A stretch of DNA of 64,000 bases from positions 1 through 64,000 of the forward strand of contig NZ_QWDE01000006.1 of the NCBI RefSeq assembly GCF_003432065.1, given 5' to 3'. How positions within the stretch are numbered: the first letter of the stretch is position 1; every line of letters begins with the position of its first letter. Of this stretch, positions 8,901-16,310 are shown one piece after another. Made by a program: the position numbers and the translations under genes. A model generated the notes under the pieces. That model was given only the letters and a program-made list of their open reading frames with translations. It ran no database searches and was not told the origin of the DNA. This DNA comes from Mucilaginibacter terrenus. GTDB lineage: Bacteria > Bacteroidota > Bacteroidia > Sphingobacteriales > Sphingobacteriaceae.

Positions 8901-9082
8901 TATCTACGGGTATCGGTTCCGAAACGCAAAAGCCATTGGCAATAGTAGTAATAGGCGGGCTTATTACTTCCAGTGTACTTACGCTGCTTATTCTTCCTAT
9001 AATTTATTCCGTAGTTTACAGGTTCCTTCATAAACGGGAGAACCGGAAACTACTTAAGAAAATAGGCGCTATAAACGCCTAG
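5945..9082 (+). CDS. Heavy-metal RND efflux transporter (CzcA/CusA family)
   Basis: This 1045-residue inner-membrane proton-driven pump has 12 predicted TM segments and two large periplasmic loops. TM4 carries the heavy-metal RND proton-relay signature DFGIIIDGAVVMVE, with Asp396, Asp402 and Glu409 in place. The usual IETFPDVT motif is present near the start (about 39-46). In the second periplasmic half the region IDNVAEAVAGVPASMAVKIFG replaces the stretch where CusA carries its metal-binding Met (IDMLSTGIKS), so the substrate is more likely a divalent cation such as Zn, Co or Ni than Cu/Ag. That is inference from one motif. A 72-bp gap separates it from the adaptor gene. It is the last gene of the operon, followed by a terminator at 9105. 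Confidence 0.93.
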   Translation: MDKLIKNIIYFSLRHRAMVFFLTAVLAALGVWSYLNTPIETFPDVTNTQIIVIAQWPGRSAEEVEKMITVPMETVLNSVQKKVNLRTTSSFGLSYVRIIFDDDVDDSFARQQVLSRLQNVDLPEGVKPEMEPPYGPTGEIYRYTLKSRTKTLHELTAIQDWVLDRQFKSIDGVADVNSFGGEEKTYEVSVNPSLLQKYGLTSLDVFNAINRSNINVGGDVIEKNDQAFVVRGIGLINNISEIENIIIKNVNNVPILAKNIADVKESGLPRLGQVGRDRNNDVIEGIIVMRKGENPAEVLTRIREKVAELNNNVLPKDVKIDTFYDRTNLIDFCTETVIHNLLEGIILVTVIVFLFMADWRTTLTVAIIIPLALLFAFMCMRIKGMTANLLSMGAVDFGIIIDGAVVMVEGIFVALDHRAREVGMQKFNGLAKLGLFKNVGAEMGKAIFFSKLIIITCLIPIFAFQKVEGKMFSPLAYTLGFALLGALLFTLTLVPALASILLKKNVREKHNPVVLFFENGIRKMFAFTYRNQKLSLIVAFSFMAVTFFSAKFLGTEFLPQLNEGALWVTAQLPMSTSLESSVAVTNKMRQVLSTFPEVKQTLSQVGRTNDGTDPKGFFNVQIQVDLLPKDKWKRKISQEELIAEIDNKLSQFPGIIFNYSQPIIDNVAEAVAGVPASMAVKIFGPDFTVLDQKADSVMATLKNIKGVEDLGILKNLGQPEFRIELDQRKMALYGVSTADANATIEMAIGGKAATQLYEGERKFDIRIRYQKQYRDTQDKIENLMVPTLNGSKISIKEIATITTQTGPAFIYRDNNTRYIAVKFSVRGRDLGSTIAEAQQKVNQRVKLGRGYSFTWNGEFENQIRASNTLAHVVPICLLVIFLILYITFGNAKDAGLVIMNVPFALIGGILALHITGINFSISAGIGFIALFGVCIQNGVILISVFRKNLQEGMQLDEAVLSGVVSRVRPVVMTALMAAIGLMPAAISTGIGSETQKPLAIVVIGGLITSSVLTLLILPIIYSVVYRFLHKRENRKLLKKIGAINA

Positions 9083-9104
9083 TTCTAGATAGTGTTAATG
9101 TGGG

Positions 9105-9135
9105 AGGGTGGCACAGCAATGTGCCGCCCTTTGTT
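9105..9135 (+). terminator. Terminator after the efflux operon
   Basis: AGGGTGGCAC / GTGCCGCCCT forms a 10-bp stem with one G-T pair and a 6-nt loop (9105-9130), followed by TTGTT. It lies 22 bp after the pump stop codon. Confidence 0.8.
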
Positions 9136-9259
9136 ATTAAGCTTTATTCACTAATGTATATTATTGCATGTTTGAGATGAGCTTATCCTTCTTTTTGCGT
9201 GCCCAATGTTGGTATTTCCAATAAGCAATCACTTTAGAGTCCGAAGTTAATTTCAGTCA

Positions 9260-9766
9260 TCAACTTATAAAATACAGAACTTCATCAGTACTACCGGGCA
9301 ACACAATGTCAGGCTGTTGCGTAAACCCTAGCTTCAGTAAAACATTTACAGATCTTGTGTTTCCAGGTGTAACAATTGCGCAAAGTGACGGAATCTTCAA
9401 TACCGAAACAGCATGCCTATAAACAGCCAAAGTTATTTCATGCGCATAGCCTTGGCCATAAGCATCGGGCATTAAGGCATAACCAATGTCTGGTGTGGGT
9501 AAAGTGTCCCGTTTTATGATGCCGCACAAACCAATTGGGATAGAAGTTGCAGTAAGGCTCACCAGCCACAGGCCATACCCGTTTTCAAGATAACTTTTTA
9601 CCGGGCCGTTGAGGATGTAGCGCTCAGCATCGCTGATAGAACGGACACCTTTGTCGCCAATATACTTGAGCCAGCCCGGCGAATTAAGCAGGGCTACAAT
9701 AAAGGGAGCGTCTGATAAGGTAAGCTCACTTAAGGTTAAGCGTTCGGTTTGGAGGATAATAGCCAC
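9260..9766 (-). CDS. GNAT-family N-acetyltransferase (RimJ/RimL-like)
   Basis: This 168-residue cytoplasmic enzyme belongs to the acetyltransferase_3 branch. It opens with the typical LQTERLTLSELTLSDAPFIVALLNSP, carries a core motif in DIGYALMPDAYGQGYAHE (the Q/R-x-x-G-x-G/A acetyl-CoA loop, about 103-120) and ends with the NTRSVNVLLKLGFTQQ helix shared by RimJ/L proteins. It would transfer acetyl from acetyl-CoA to an amine; the substrate is unknown. Translation starts at a GTG (9766). It lies 15 bp downstream of clpS and is probably co-transcribed with it. Confidence 0.88.
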   Translation of the reverse strand: MAIILQTERLTLSELTLSDAPFIVALLNSPGWLKYIGDKGVRSISDAERYILNGPVKSYLENGYGLWLVSLTATSIPIGLCGIIKRDTLPTPDIGYALMPDAYGQGYAHEITLAVYRHAVSVLKIPSLCAIVTPGNTRSVNVLLKLGFTQQPDIVLPGSTDEVLYFIS

Positions 9767-9781
9767 ATTTACAAGGCTGTG

Positions 9782-10063
9782 CTAATCTACACTAACGGTT
9801 AAACCTTCCTGCTGGAGTATTTTACGATAGATCTCCATCTCGGTAAATGAGCCTTCGAGTACAGCACATTTACCATCGTTATGAACCTTCCAGGCTATCT
9901 TTTCGGCCTGAGGTTCAGAATAGTCAAGGTACTTCATCATGCAATGAATAACGTGGTCAAATGTATTATGGTCATCGTTCCACAAAATAAGGCGGTGCAT
10001 CTCTTTCAGCCCGGCCAATACCTCTTCTAGCGTGAAGGTCTCTTCCTGTACTTCGGTTGGCAT
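9782..10063 (-). CDS. clpS: ATP-dependent Clp protease adaptor ClpS
   Basis: ClpS binds the ClpA/ClpC N-domain and delivers N-degron substrates. The 93-residue product contains the core LILWNDDHNTFDHVIHCMMKY, matching the LxNDD...FV substrate-pocket motif, and the second conserved stretch AWKVHNDGKCAVLEG. I start it at the ATG at 10063 (MPTEVQEE). An in-frame TTG at 10084 would add seven residues, but a perfect TAnnTTTG promoter box (10072-10079) lies between the two, leaving only 8 bp before the ATG. A GNAT gene follows 15 bp downstream. Confidence 0.9.
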   Translation of the reverse strand: MPTEVQEETFTLEEVLAGLKEMHRLILWNDDHNTFDHVIHCMMKYLDYSEPQAEKIAWKVHNDGKCAVLEGSFTEMEIYRKILQQEGLTVSVD

Positions 10064-10071
10064 ATCTACAG

Positions 10072-10079
10072 CAAATTTA
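10072..10079 (-). promoter_or_regulatory. -7 promoter element of clpS
   Basis: TAAATTTG on the minus strand is a perfect TAnnTTTG. It ends 8 bp before the ATG at 10063, so the leader should be extremely short. Confidence 0.6.
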
Positions 10080-10126
10080 CTCAAAAAAGCGTAGTTGAAA
10101 CAGATAAAATCCGCGTTAGCATCAAA

Positions 10127-12583
10127 TTATTCAACATTATACCTGTATACCTGCCTGCCCACATTGCCTTCGCTGTCAATACCTTCAACTACCACACGGT
10201 ATTTACCCCTGCTACCTGCATTAAAGTATTCAAAAGCGGTTTTCCCGTCAGCACTGGTTGTTACGTTAGGGTTCCAGTAAATGGTGGTGCGCAGATCTGC
10301 GAGTTGTTTGTTCTCTTTAGGTGCGTCATACCTGGGTGAGTAAAAGGTGCGCGCTTTGTAATATCCTTTAGGGTAAAAAGCCTTTATGCCCCGCCCGGTT
10401 ATCGGCCCGGCGTAAGTCTCAGGCTCGTCGCCTCGCTTTGTAGTAATTACAATAACACCGTTTGCCGCTCTGCCTCCGTAGATACCGGCAGTACCGGCGT
10501 TTCGCAGCACTTCTATACCCGCTACATCATTTATATTGATGGTGTTGATGAAATCGCCTTGTACATACACCCCATCTAGTATCACCTGCATTGGACGATA
10601 CCCACGCGTTGAATATGGGATGCCATTTCTGAATATTACGCCGAGCAGACGGCCCTGCAGGCAGTCTGCCAGGTATACACACCCGTAATTACGCATGTCA
10701 TGTGCAAGCAACACCTGGTCGGCATTGCCCGGGCCATTAAGATTTGCGGAATGCTTAAGTGCCTGCTTCTTCTCCCGGATGACTACCTCCTGCAATGGGA
10801 TAACATGGTTGCCAACATTATACTGCCGCTGTGCAACATACAATGCCTTTGCACTTTGGCTGTAAACTGTTAGCTCATTATGTATGTCTATCGAAAGGTC
10901 AGGAGCAATTTTACCTGTACTTTTCGAAAGAGGGGCTATCGAGTCCAGATGAATTACTACATCGCGCTTATTTTTCGCGTTGCGTGCCTGTACTATTAAG
11001 CGCAGGCTATCATCAAAAGCCAGGTTGGTGAATGAAAACCGTCCATTAGCATCGGTAAGCGTGTCTAGTGTGTAATCTATATTATCAATGTCTATTACCT
11101 CAACTTTACCTCCCGCAACAGGCTTCCCATCAGGACTGGTAATGGTACCAGATATTTGTAGCGCTTTCTCGAGGTTATAGGTATCCTGTTGCGAACTGCC
11201 GTTTATAACTTCCCTCCAGTCAAAACGGTGATAACCTTGCGTTAGCATCAGCAGGTCCAACTCGGTCTGAACTTTATTTGTTTGGCTATTGAAATAATAT
11301 GCTGGTTGTTCCACATAGCCGCGAAGGTCTGATGTAAGTAAAAGGCTGGCCAAAATGTTATTTTCTGTGTTTTCGTTTACCGGTACTTTGCTCTCGTCAG
11401 TTACAGACACTGAAAAGTTGCCTGCTACAGGTTTGCCGTCGTTGGTAGCAATTACCCCTATTTTCACCTTTTGCCTTGGTGAATAGCTGTTACTTGCAGA
11501 AAATGTCAACGCCAACTTGTTATTGTTGATGAACACCAGCCTTTCGTTCAACGGCTCGCCGCCGGCAGTAAACAGTGTGAACCGCGCAATGCCGGACGGG
11601 AACTTCTCTTTGCTTATTGTGGTTGTGAATGCTGTACTACCCGGCTTACCTGTTGAAGAAAAATATATCCTGCCACTACTTTGCCCAACTAAGGTAAGCG
11701 AAGGGGCTGATGCACTATTGGTTATTGTGCGCGATGCCGAGATATTCACAGTTACATTAGGCCCATTATCAGTAACAGTCATTACGTAACCCCTATCCTG
11801 CACCTTGGAAAGCGGTACGGTCATTTGCGTACCATCACTCGTGGTTATCCTGGCCACGTAACTGCCCCCAGCTACGGGCGTAAGGTTAAACTTACCCATG
11901 CCCAGATGTGTACTGTTGAATGACGCGACCTGCTTGCCCTGTCCATCCACAACAACGCCATGCACATCTGCACCTAAGCCATTTGACCCCACGGCTTTAA
12001 ACGCCACCTGGGATGGGAGACCATTTACCAGGTAACCGCTCTCCGGGAAAAACTGAATATCTGGTTTAATTGATTGCTTGTTATCTGAACCCGCAGCAAC
12101 AGTTATGTTTCCTGAAGGACCTTTAGAAGCCATTCCACTCAGGATAGTAAATGCATGGTCGAAGAAGTACTCGTTGCCGGCATTGCGCATATAATTGGTA
12201 TACGCCCGAATGTGATAGTTACCGCCTCGCAGAGTATCAGGCAGGGCAAAGTCACCGGCAGCAACACCGTTTGCAAGCTGCAACTTTATCGATTGCTTGG
12301 TAACATTACCAGCGTCCAGCAGGTCAACATTCACTACACCACTTAGGGTCGATAGTCTATGATCCGGTCCGGCAACTACGTAGGCCTTAAACCAGATATC
12401 GTCGCCGGCGGCGTAATAAGGTTTATCAAACTGGAGGTAAACTTTTTCTACAGGGTGAGCAGAAACCCACCTGTCCAATTGCTGGCGGATGCGGTCTATC
12501 GGGTCCTCAACAGAAACAAAACTGTATGTGATAAGCAGTGCCGCGAGTGCCGCAATGCATGCAAGAAAACGTCTGTAATTCAT
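10127..12583 (-). CDS. MG2 / carboxypeptidase-regulatory / TonB-plug protein without a barrel
   Basis: This 818-residue exported protein has a signal peptide (about 1-20) and a macroglobulin-like MG2 domain opening with VEKVYLQFDKPYYAAGDDIWFKAYV (about 46-70). Further beta-sandwich domains follow, with a carboxypeptidase-regulatory-like fold (ISGTITSPDGKPVAGGKVEV, mid to late protein). Near the C-terminus is a TonB-receptor-plug-like domain with ILDGVYVQGDFINTININ and IEVLRNAGTAGIYGGRAANG. No 22-strand barrel follows, so this is not a functional SusC-type receptor by itself. Proteins with this order are common in Bacteroidota, and I know of no established function. It is separated from clpS by about 60 bp and from dcd by 62 bp, all on the same strand. 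Confidence 0.82.
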   Translation of the reverse strand: MNYRRFLACIAALAALLITYSFVSVEDPIDRIRQQLDRWVSAHPVEKVYLQFDKPYYAAGDDIWFKAYVVAGPDHRLSTLSGVVNVDLLDAGNVTKQSIKLQLANGVAAGDFALPDTLRGGNYHIRAYTNYMRNAGNEYFFDHAFTILSGMASKGPSGNITVAAGSDNKQSIKPDIQFFPESGYLVNGLPSQVAFKAVGSNGLGADVHGVVVDGQGKQVASFNSTHLGMGKFNLTPVAGGSYVARITTSDGTQMTVPLSKVQDRGYVMTVTDNGPNVTVNISASRTITNSASAPSLTLVGQSSGRIYFSSTGKPGSTAFTTTISKEKFPSGIARFTLFTAGGEPLNERLVFINNNKLALTFSASNSYSPRQKVKIGVIATNDGKPVAGNFSVSVTDESKVPVNENTENNILASLLLTSDLRGYVEQPAYYFNSQTNKVQTELDLLMLTQGYHRFDWREVINGSSQQDTYNLEKALQISGTITSPDGKPVAGGKVEVIDIDNIDYTLDTLTDANGRFSFTNLAFDDSLRLIVQARNAKNKRDVVIHLDSIAPLSKSTGKIAPDLSIDIHNELTVYSQSAKALYVAQRQYNVGNHVIPLQEVVIREKKQALKHSANLNGPGNADQVLLAHDMRNYGCVYLADCLQGRLLGVIFRNGIPYSTRGYRPMQVILDGVYVQGDFINTININDVAGIEVLRNAGTAGIYGGRAANGVIVITTKRGDEPETYAGPITGRGIKAFYPKGYYKARTFYSPRYDAPKENKQLADLRTTIYWNPNVTTSADGKTAFEYFNAGSRGKYRVVVEGIDSEGNVGRQVYRYNVE

Positions 12584-12645
12584 AATTGTATAAGCGTGCT
12601 GTATATAACGTTAAATACCTGCACTACTTATACATACAGCCCGGT

Positions 12646-13182
12646 TTAAAACTTGTTTTTCCACATCATGCTTTCCACGGGGCGTGTGGTAGGCTTGTTG
12701 TATTTGGCGTTACTTTTGGTGTTATAAAAGGTCTCTATCTCCCCTTCTACCACAAAGTAAATTAGCTGGCCTATTGGCATACCGGGGTATACTTTAACTG
12801 GCTGCGTACATGATATCTCCAGCGTCCACGTATTGCAGAAACCTACATCACCCTTACCGGCTGTAGCGTGAATATCAATACCAAGTCTTCCCGTGCTCGA
12901 CTTACCTTCCAAAAAAGGTACATGGCCATGAGTTTCGGTATACTCTACTGTTACGCCCAAATAAAGGGTGTTTGGCTGAAGCACAAAACCTTCTTTCGGT
13001 ATTTCAAAATTTATGATCTCATTGTGCAGTTTTGCATCTAACACGCGGTCTTTGTAGGTGGCAAGATGCTTGCCTAAATGCACATCGTAAGAGTTGGTGC
13101 CGAGGTGCTCGCGGTTAAAAGGTTCTATTATAATACTTCCCTTTTCTATTTCTTCGAGGATGCGCTTGTCTGACAGGATCAT
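12646..13182 (-). CDS. dcd: dCTP deaminase
   Basis: This cytoplasmic enzyme converts dCTP to dUTP for thymidylate synthesis. At 178 residues it is the usual length of the trimeric Dcd/DUT family. Signatures are the N-terminal MILSDKRILEEIEKG, SSTGRLGIDIHATAGKGDVGFC, covering the Ser-x-x-Arg and active-site loop, and the Glu in TWTLEIS. The C-terminal tail (YNKPTTRPVES) that folds over the nucleotide is present. Whether the product is dUTP or dUMP (the bifunctional form) cannot be decided here. It stands alone on its strand. Confidence 0.93.
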   Translation of the reverse strand: MILSDKRILEEIEKGSIIIEPFNREHLGTNSYDVHLGKHLATYKDRVLDAKLHNEIINFEIPKEGFVLQPNTLYLGVTVEYTETHGHVPFLEGKSSTGRLGIDIHATAGKGDVGFCNTWTLEISCTQPVKVYPGMPIGQLIYFVVEGEIETFYNTKSNAKYNKPTTRPVESMMWKNKF

Positions 13183-13500
13183 TATGGCTATTTATTGAGG
13201 GACTAAAAATAGCGCTAATTGCTGTTGCAGGCAATTTTTGTTCTGCACATTAGCTAATAAGTTTTCCTCAAAAATAGCCCGATCAGATGTCTCTGCAGGA
13301 GTTATCTTACAACGTTTTGCGTCTGCATTGCACTACCGTGTATCTGGAGTTTACGGCAGCTTTCGCTTAGCGCCACAGCTATAAGTATTACAGCAGCTAT
13401 GTATATTTTTTTCATTGTGATGATATAAAGTGTTTGGTACGGATATGACGTATACTTACGATGATTTGTTACACCCGGAGCTGAACGGATAACGAAATAT
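13183..13500. other. Intergenic region between dcd and the PPTase operon
   Basis: About 320 bp separate two divergent genes. It holds a possible 37-codon exported-peptide frame on the minus strand (13302-13415), an AATTGC/GCAATT hairpin around 13218-13240, and near-consensus promoter boxes for dcd (TATTTTTA on the minus strand). Nothing else is recognisable. Confidence 0.6.
13302..13415 (-). CDS. Possible small exported peptide (37 aa)
   Basis: An ATG-initiated frame of 37 codons begins MKKIYIAAVILIAVALSESC, a good signal-peptide shape with Lys-Lys, a hydrophobic core, and Cys20 in a poor lipobox context. A short polar tail (RKLQIHGSAMQTQNVVR) follows. It lies alone between dcd and the PPTase gene, with no perfect promoter box seen in front. 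It could be a genuine small lipoprotein or a remnant, and I do not recognise it. Confidence 0.33.
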   Translation of the reverse strand: MKKIYIAAVILIAVALSESCRKLQIHGSAMQTQNVVR

Positions 13501-13508
13501 TATATTTG
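13501..13508 (+). promoter_or_regulatory. -7 promoter element of the PPTase-lipB operon
   Basis: TATATTTG is a perfect TAnnTTTG and lies 39 bp before the ATG at 13548. An in-frame TTG at 13506 lies inside this box and so is unlikely to be the start. Confidence 0.6.
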
Positions 13509-13547
13509 TTTGATACAAGTTTGTTTAGGTTTTTGCACTTTTACTTC

Positions 13548-14186
13548 ATGGCTATTGCGTACCGGCACCAGGTAGATGATGATACTGAATTTGCTTTATG
13601 GCGGATAGAAGAAGGTGCCGACGAGCTATATAACCAGCTGCAGCTGGACGACCACGAAAAGGCCTTTACTAAACAGCTAAGCGCAAGCAAGCGCTACCTG
13701 CATTGGCTGGGCACCCGCGTACTGCTTCGCAAGATGTTGAAAACGGATGAATACATTGACTGCAAGGTAGACGCTCATGGTAAACCTTACCTGGTTACTT
13801 TACCCTACCATATATCATTAAGCCACTCTTTTGATTACGCTGCTGTAATGATCAGCAAAACAAGTCCGGTTGGAATTGACATTGAGCAAATAAAGCAGAA
13901 GGTAGAGCGGATTGCCAATAAATTTATGAACCAGGATGAACTTGCCGGCATTAACGAACGCACAAAAATACAACAGCTTTATGTAGCCTGGTGTGCTAAG
14001 GAGGCCGTTTACAAGTGTCACGGGCAGAAAGAAGTATCTTTTCTGGACAATATCACGTTAAAGCCGTTCTCTTTTGAAGGGCACGGCATTGTAGATGTAA
14101 GCCTTGCCAAGGCTGATATGCATATTGATTACGAGGTTAATTACCTGCAATACGATGATTATATGATTGGATACGTAAAGGGATGA
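13548..14186 (+). CDS. 4'-phosphopantetheinyl transferase (Sfp/AcpT superfamily)
   Basis: This cytoplasmic enzyme moves the phosphopantetheine arm of CoA onto the Ser of carrier proteins. From the ATG at 13548 it is 212 residues, consistent with the Sfp-type two-lobe fold. The Mg/CoA-binding motifs are present: VGIDIEQIKQKVERIANKFM (the G-[IV]-D-x-E motif) and YVAWCAKEAVYK (the W-x-x-K-E-A motif). The preceding HISLSHSFDYAAV matches the family's SLSH segment. It overlaps lipB by 4 bp (ATGA), so the two are translationally coupled. Both act on acyl carrier protein, which suggests that the target here is the fatty-acid ACP. Confidence 0.92.
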   Translation: MAIAYRHQVDDDTEFALWRIEEGADELYNQLQLDDHEKAFTKQLSASKRYLHWLGTRVLLRKMLKTDEYIDCKVDAHGKPYLVTLPYHISLSHSFDYAAVMISKTSPVGIDIEQIKQKVERIANKFMNQDELAGINERTKIQQLYVAWCAKEAVYKCHGQKEVSFLDNITLKPFSFEGHGIVDVSLAKADMHIDYEVNYLQYDDYMIGYVKG

Positions 14187-14917
14187 GCAGGAAGAACAAA
14201 CAAGTTGTTTTACAAGATTGGGGCCTTACCGACTATAAAGAAGCTTGGGAAAGGCAGGAAGCAATCTTCGGCGAAACCGTAAAGTTAAAGACTGAGATAC
14301 GCAACCGGCAAGTACTGACAGGAGCAGGAGGAGAACCGGCCGAAGAGCCGCTTACGCCTAATTACCTTATTTTTGTAGAACACCCTCACGTGTATACGCT
14401 GGGCAAAAGCGGCAAGCCAGAACACCTGTTATTAGACGCAAATGGATTAAAGGAGAAAAACGCGGTATACTACCCTATTAACCGCGGTGGCGATATTACT
14501 TATCACGGCCCAGGCCAATTGGTGAGCTACCCGATACTCGACCTTGACAATTTCTTTACTGATATACACTTGTATTTACGCACGCTTGAAGAAGCCGTGA
14601 TCCTCACCCTTGCAGATTACGGATTGCAGGCTGGACGCTATCCCGGCTATACTGGTGTATGGTTTGATGCAGATAACGAAAAGGCCCGAAAGATCTGCGC
14701 AATGGGGGTGCGCTGCAGCCGGTGGGTTACCATGCACGGTTTGGCGTTGAATGTTAATCCTGACCTAGATTACTTTAAGAACATTGTGCCTTGCGGAATT
14801 GACGACAAGAACGTGACGAGTATGCAGCAGGAACTAGGCCGGGAAGTAAACATAAAAGAAGTTCAGGAAATCCTTACCAGACATATTTCCGTATTGTTTG
14901 GTATGGAGATCATATGA
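14183..14917 (+). CDS. lipB: Octanoyl-[acyl carrier protein]:protein transferase LipB
   Basis: LipB transfers octanoate from octanoyl-ACP to lipoyl domains, the first step of lipoate biosynthesis. The 244-residue protein has the conserved EHPHVYTLGKSG (66-77), RGGDITYHGPGQLVSYPI (101-118), the catalytic Lys170 in ARKICAMGVR and Cys204 in IVPCGI, the acyl-enzyme nucleophile. An insert rich in Gly/Glu near 45-60 is slightly longer than in E. coli LipB. It overlaps the genes on both sides by 4 bp, forming a tight operon with the PPTase and two SGNH hydrolases. LipA is not in the window. Confidence 0.95.
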   Translation: MSRKNKQVVLQDWGLTDYKEAWERQEAIFGETVKLKTEIRNRQVLTGAGGEPAEEPLTPNYLIFVEHPHVYTLGKSGKPEHLLLDANGLKEKNAVYYPINRGGDITYHGPGQLVSYPILDLDNFFTDIHLYLRTLEEAVILTLADYGLQAGRYPGYTGVWFDADNEKARKICAMGVRCSRWVTMHGLALNVNPDLDYFKNIVPCGIDDKNVTSMQQELGREVNIKEVQEILTRHISVLFGMEII

Positions 14918-15621
14918 AATCATTTACCTTATTGGCCCTGATAATTGCCATGACCGCGTGCGGAAAATCACCTTCACCGGTAATAAATACACAAGCTACA
15001 ACTATGCCCGGAAAACAACCCTTAACCTACCTGGCACTCGGTGACAGCTACACCATTGGCGAAGCTGTCGATCTGAAGCAGAATTTTCCAAACCAACTTG
15101 CTACGCAACTAACGGCTGCAGGATATCCTACCGATGCGCCTGCCATTATTGCACGTACGGGCTGGACCACCGGTGAGCTTATTAGCGCTATTGAAGCAGG
15201 CGATACAAAGGGCAAAACATATGATATTGTAACCTTACTTATAGGCGTGAACAACCAGTACCGCGGCTGCAGCAAAGAAGATTACCGTAAAGAGTTTGTA
15301 CAACTCTTACAAACCGCGATAGATTACGCTGGCGGTAACAAGGCACATGTTTTTGTATTATCCATTCCTGACTGGGGCGTGACACCTTTCGCAAACAGCC
15401 GCGACCGGCAGCAGATTGCGAAGGAAATAGATGAGTTTAATGCGATCAACGCTGCAGAAACCGTAAGTTCAGGGCTCAGTTACACAAACATCACTCTTAT
15501 ATCTAAGAAAGCATCTGCAGATACTAACCTTACCGCCAATGACGGATTGCATCCCTCTGCAGTAATGTACAGCCTGTGGGTAGAGCAGCTACTACCCGCT
15601 GTTAAAAGCCAGCTGCAATAA
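14914..15621 (+). CDS. SGNH/GDSL-family hydrolase, lipoprotein
   Basis: This 235-residue protein starts with a lipoprotein signal (lipobox MTAC, Cys16), so it is likely membrane-anchored outside the cytoplasm. It carries the SGNH blocks: YLALGDSYTIGE with nucleophile Ser45 (block I), LLIGVNNQYRG with the block III Asn, and DGLHPS near the C-terminus with the catalytic Asp/His (block V). It is likely an esterase or acylhydrolase; the substrate is unknown. The start codon overlaps the lipB stop by 4 bp. The next gene is a diverged copy of this one, indicating tandem duplication. Confidence 0.88.
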   Translation: MKSFTLLALIIAMTACGKSPSPVINTQATTMPGKQPLTYLALGDSYTIGEAVDLKQNFPNQLATQLTAAGYPTDAPAIIARTGWTTGELISAIEAGDTKGKTYDIVTLLIGVNNQYRGCSKEDYRKEFVQLLQTAIDYAGGNKAHVFVLSIPDWGVTPFANSRDRQQIAKEIDEFNAINAAETVSSGLSYTNITLISKKASADTNLTANDGLHPSAVMYSLWVEQLLPAVKSQLQ

Positions 15622-15622
15622 T

Positions 15623-16303
15623 ATGAACAGGGTATTGCTGTGTTTAATCCTGGCATTTACCACGGCAGCTGTTAAAGCTCAGCAACTTGTAGCCGTAACC
15701 GACTCCCTTAGCTATTTGGCGATGGGCGACTCGTATACCGTTGGTCGGCTAATGCCACTTGCACAAACGTTCCCGTTCCTGTTAGCAGCTAAATTAAACA
15801 GCAAGGGAATCAAAACTTCAAGGCCTGTTATAGTAGCTCAAAATGGTTGGCGCACGGATGAACTTTTGAAAGCTATTAAAGATACAAGCATAAAACACAC
15901 CTATGATTTTGTCACCCTATTAATAGGCGTTAACAACCATTACCAGAGAAAGCCAATTGAAGTTTATCGTACAGAGTTTAAACAACTTTTAGATTCCGCC
16001 ATTGCCTACGCCAAAGGAAATGCAATACATGTTATTGTTCTCTCTATCCCTGATTGGGGCGCCACCCCGTTTGCAACCGGTCGTAATCCACCTAAAATTG
16101 CGGCTGAGATTGACGCCTATAACGACATAAATAAAGAACTCACCAAAATAGCCGGTGCCAATTACATTAACATTACCAGCCTTACACGAGATGTCGCCGA
16201 CAGTCCGGATATCTACGCGCCGGATAAGCTGCACTATTCCGGAAAAATGTATGGCTGGTGGGCAGACAAAGCTGCTGCCATAGTTAAAAAGATGATTAAT
16301 TGA
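15623..16303 (+). CDS. SGNH/GDSL-family hydrolase, secreted paralogue
   Basis: This 226-residue protein has a Sec signal peptide (about 1-19, cut near VKAQ) and no lipobox. The SGNH blocks correspond to those of the preceding gene: YLAMGDSYTVG with nucleophile Ser37, LLIGVNNHYQ, and DKLHYS with the catalytic Asp/His. Long stretches match the neighbour (HVIVLSIPDWGATPFATGR against HVFVLSIPDWGVTPFANSR), so the pair is a tandem duplication that diverged into a lipoprotein and a soluble form. It starts 1 bp after the preceding stop codon and is the last gene of the PPTase-lipB operon. Confidence 0.88.
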   Translation: MNRVLLCLILAFTTAAVKAQQLVAVTDSLSYLAMGDSYTVGRLMPLAQTFPFLLAAKLNSKGIKTSRPVIVAQNGWRTDELLKAIKDTSIKHTYDFVTLLIGVNNHYQRKPIEVYRTEFKQLLDSAIAYAKGNAIHVIVLSIPDWGATPFATGRNPPKIAAEIDAYNDINKELTKIAGANYINITSLTRDVADSPDIYAPDKLHYSGKMYGWWADKAAAIVKKMIN

Positions 16304-16310
16304 CAGCTGG

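Noticed and set aside
10064..10084. Upstream TTG start giving a longer clpS product
   Set aside because: The extra codons contain a perfect TAnnTTTG promoter box, and the ATG at 10063 gives the standard ClpS length.
10127..12583. SusC-type TonB-dependent receptor
   Set aside because: No barrel follows the plug, and the N-terminal domains are MG2-like; no SusD gene is adjacent.
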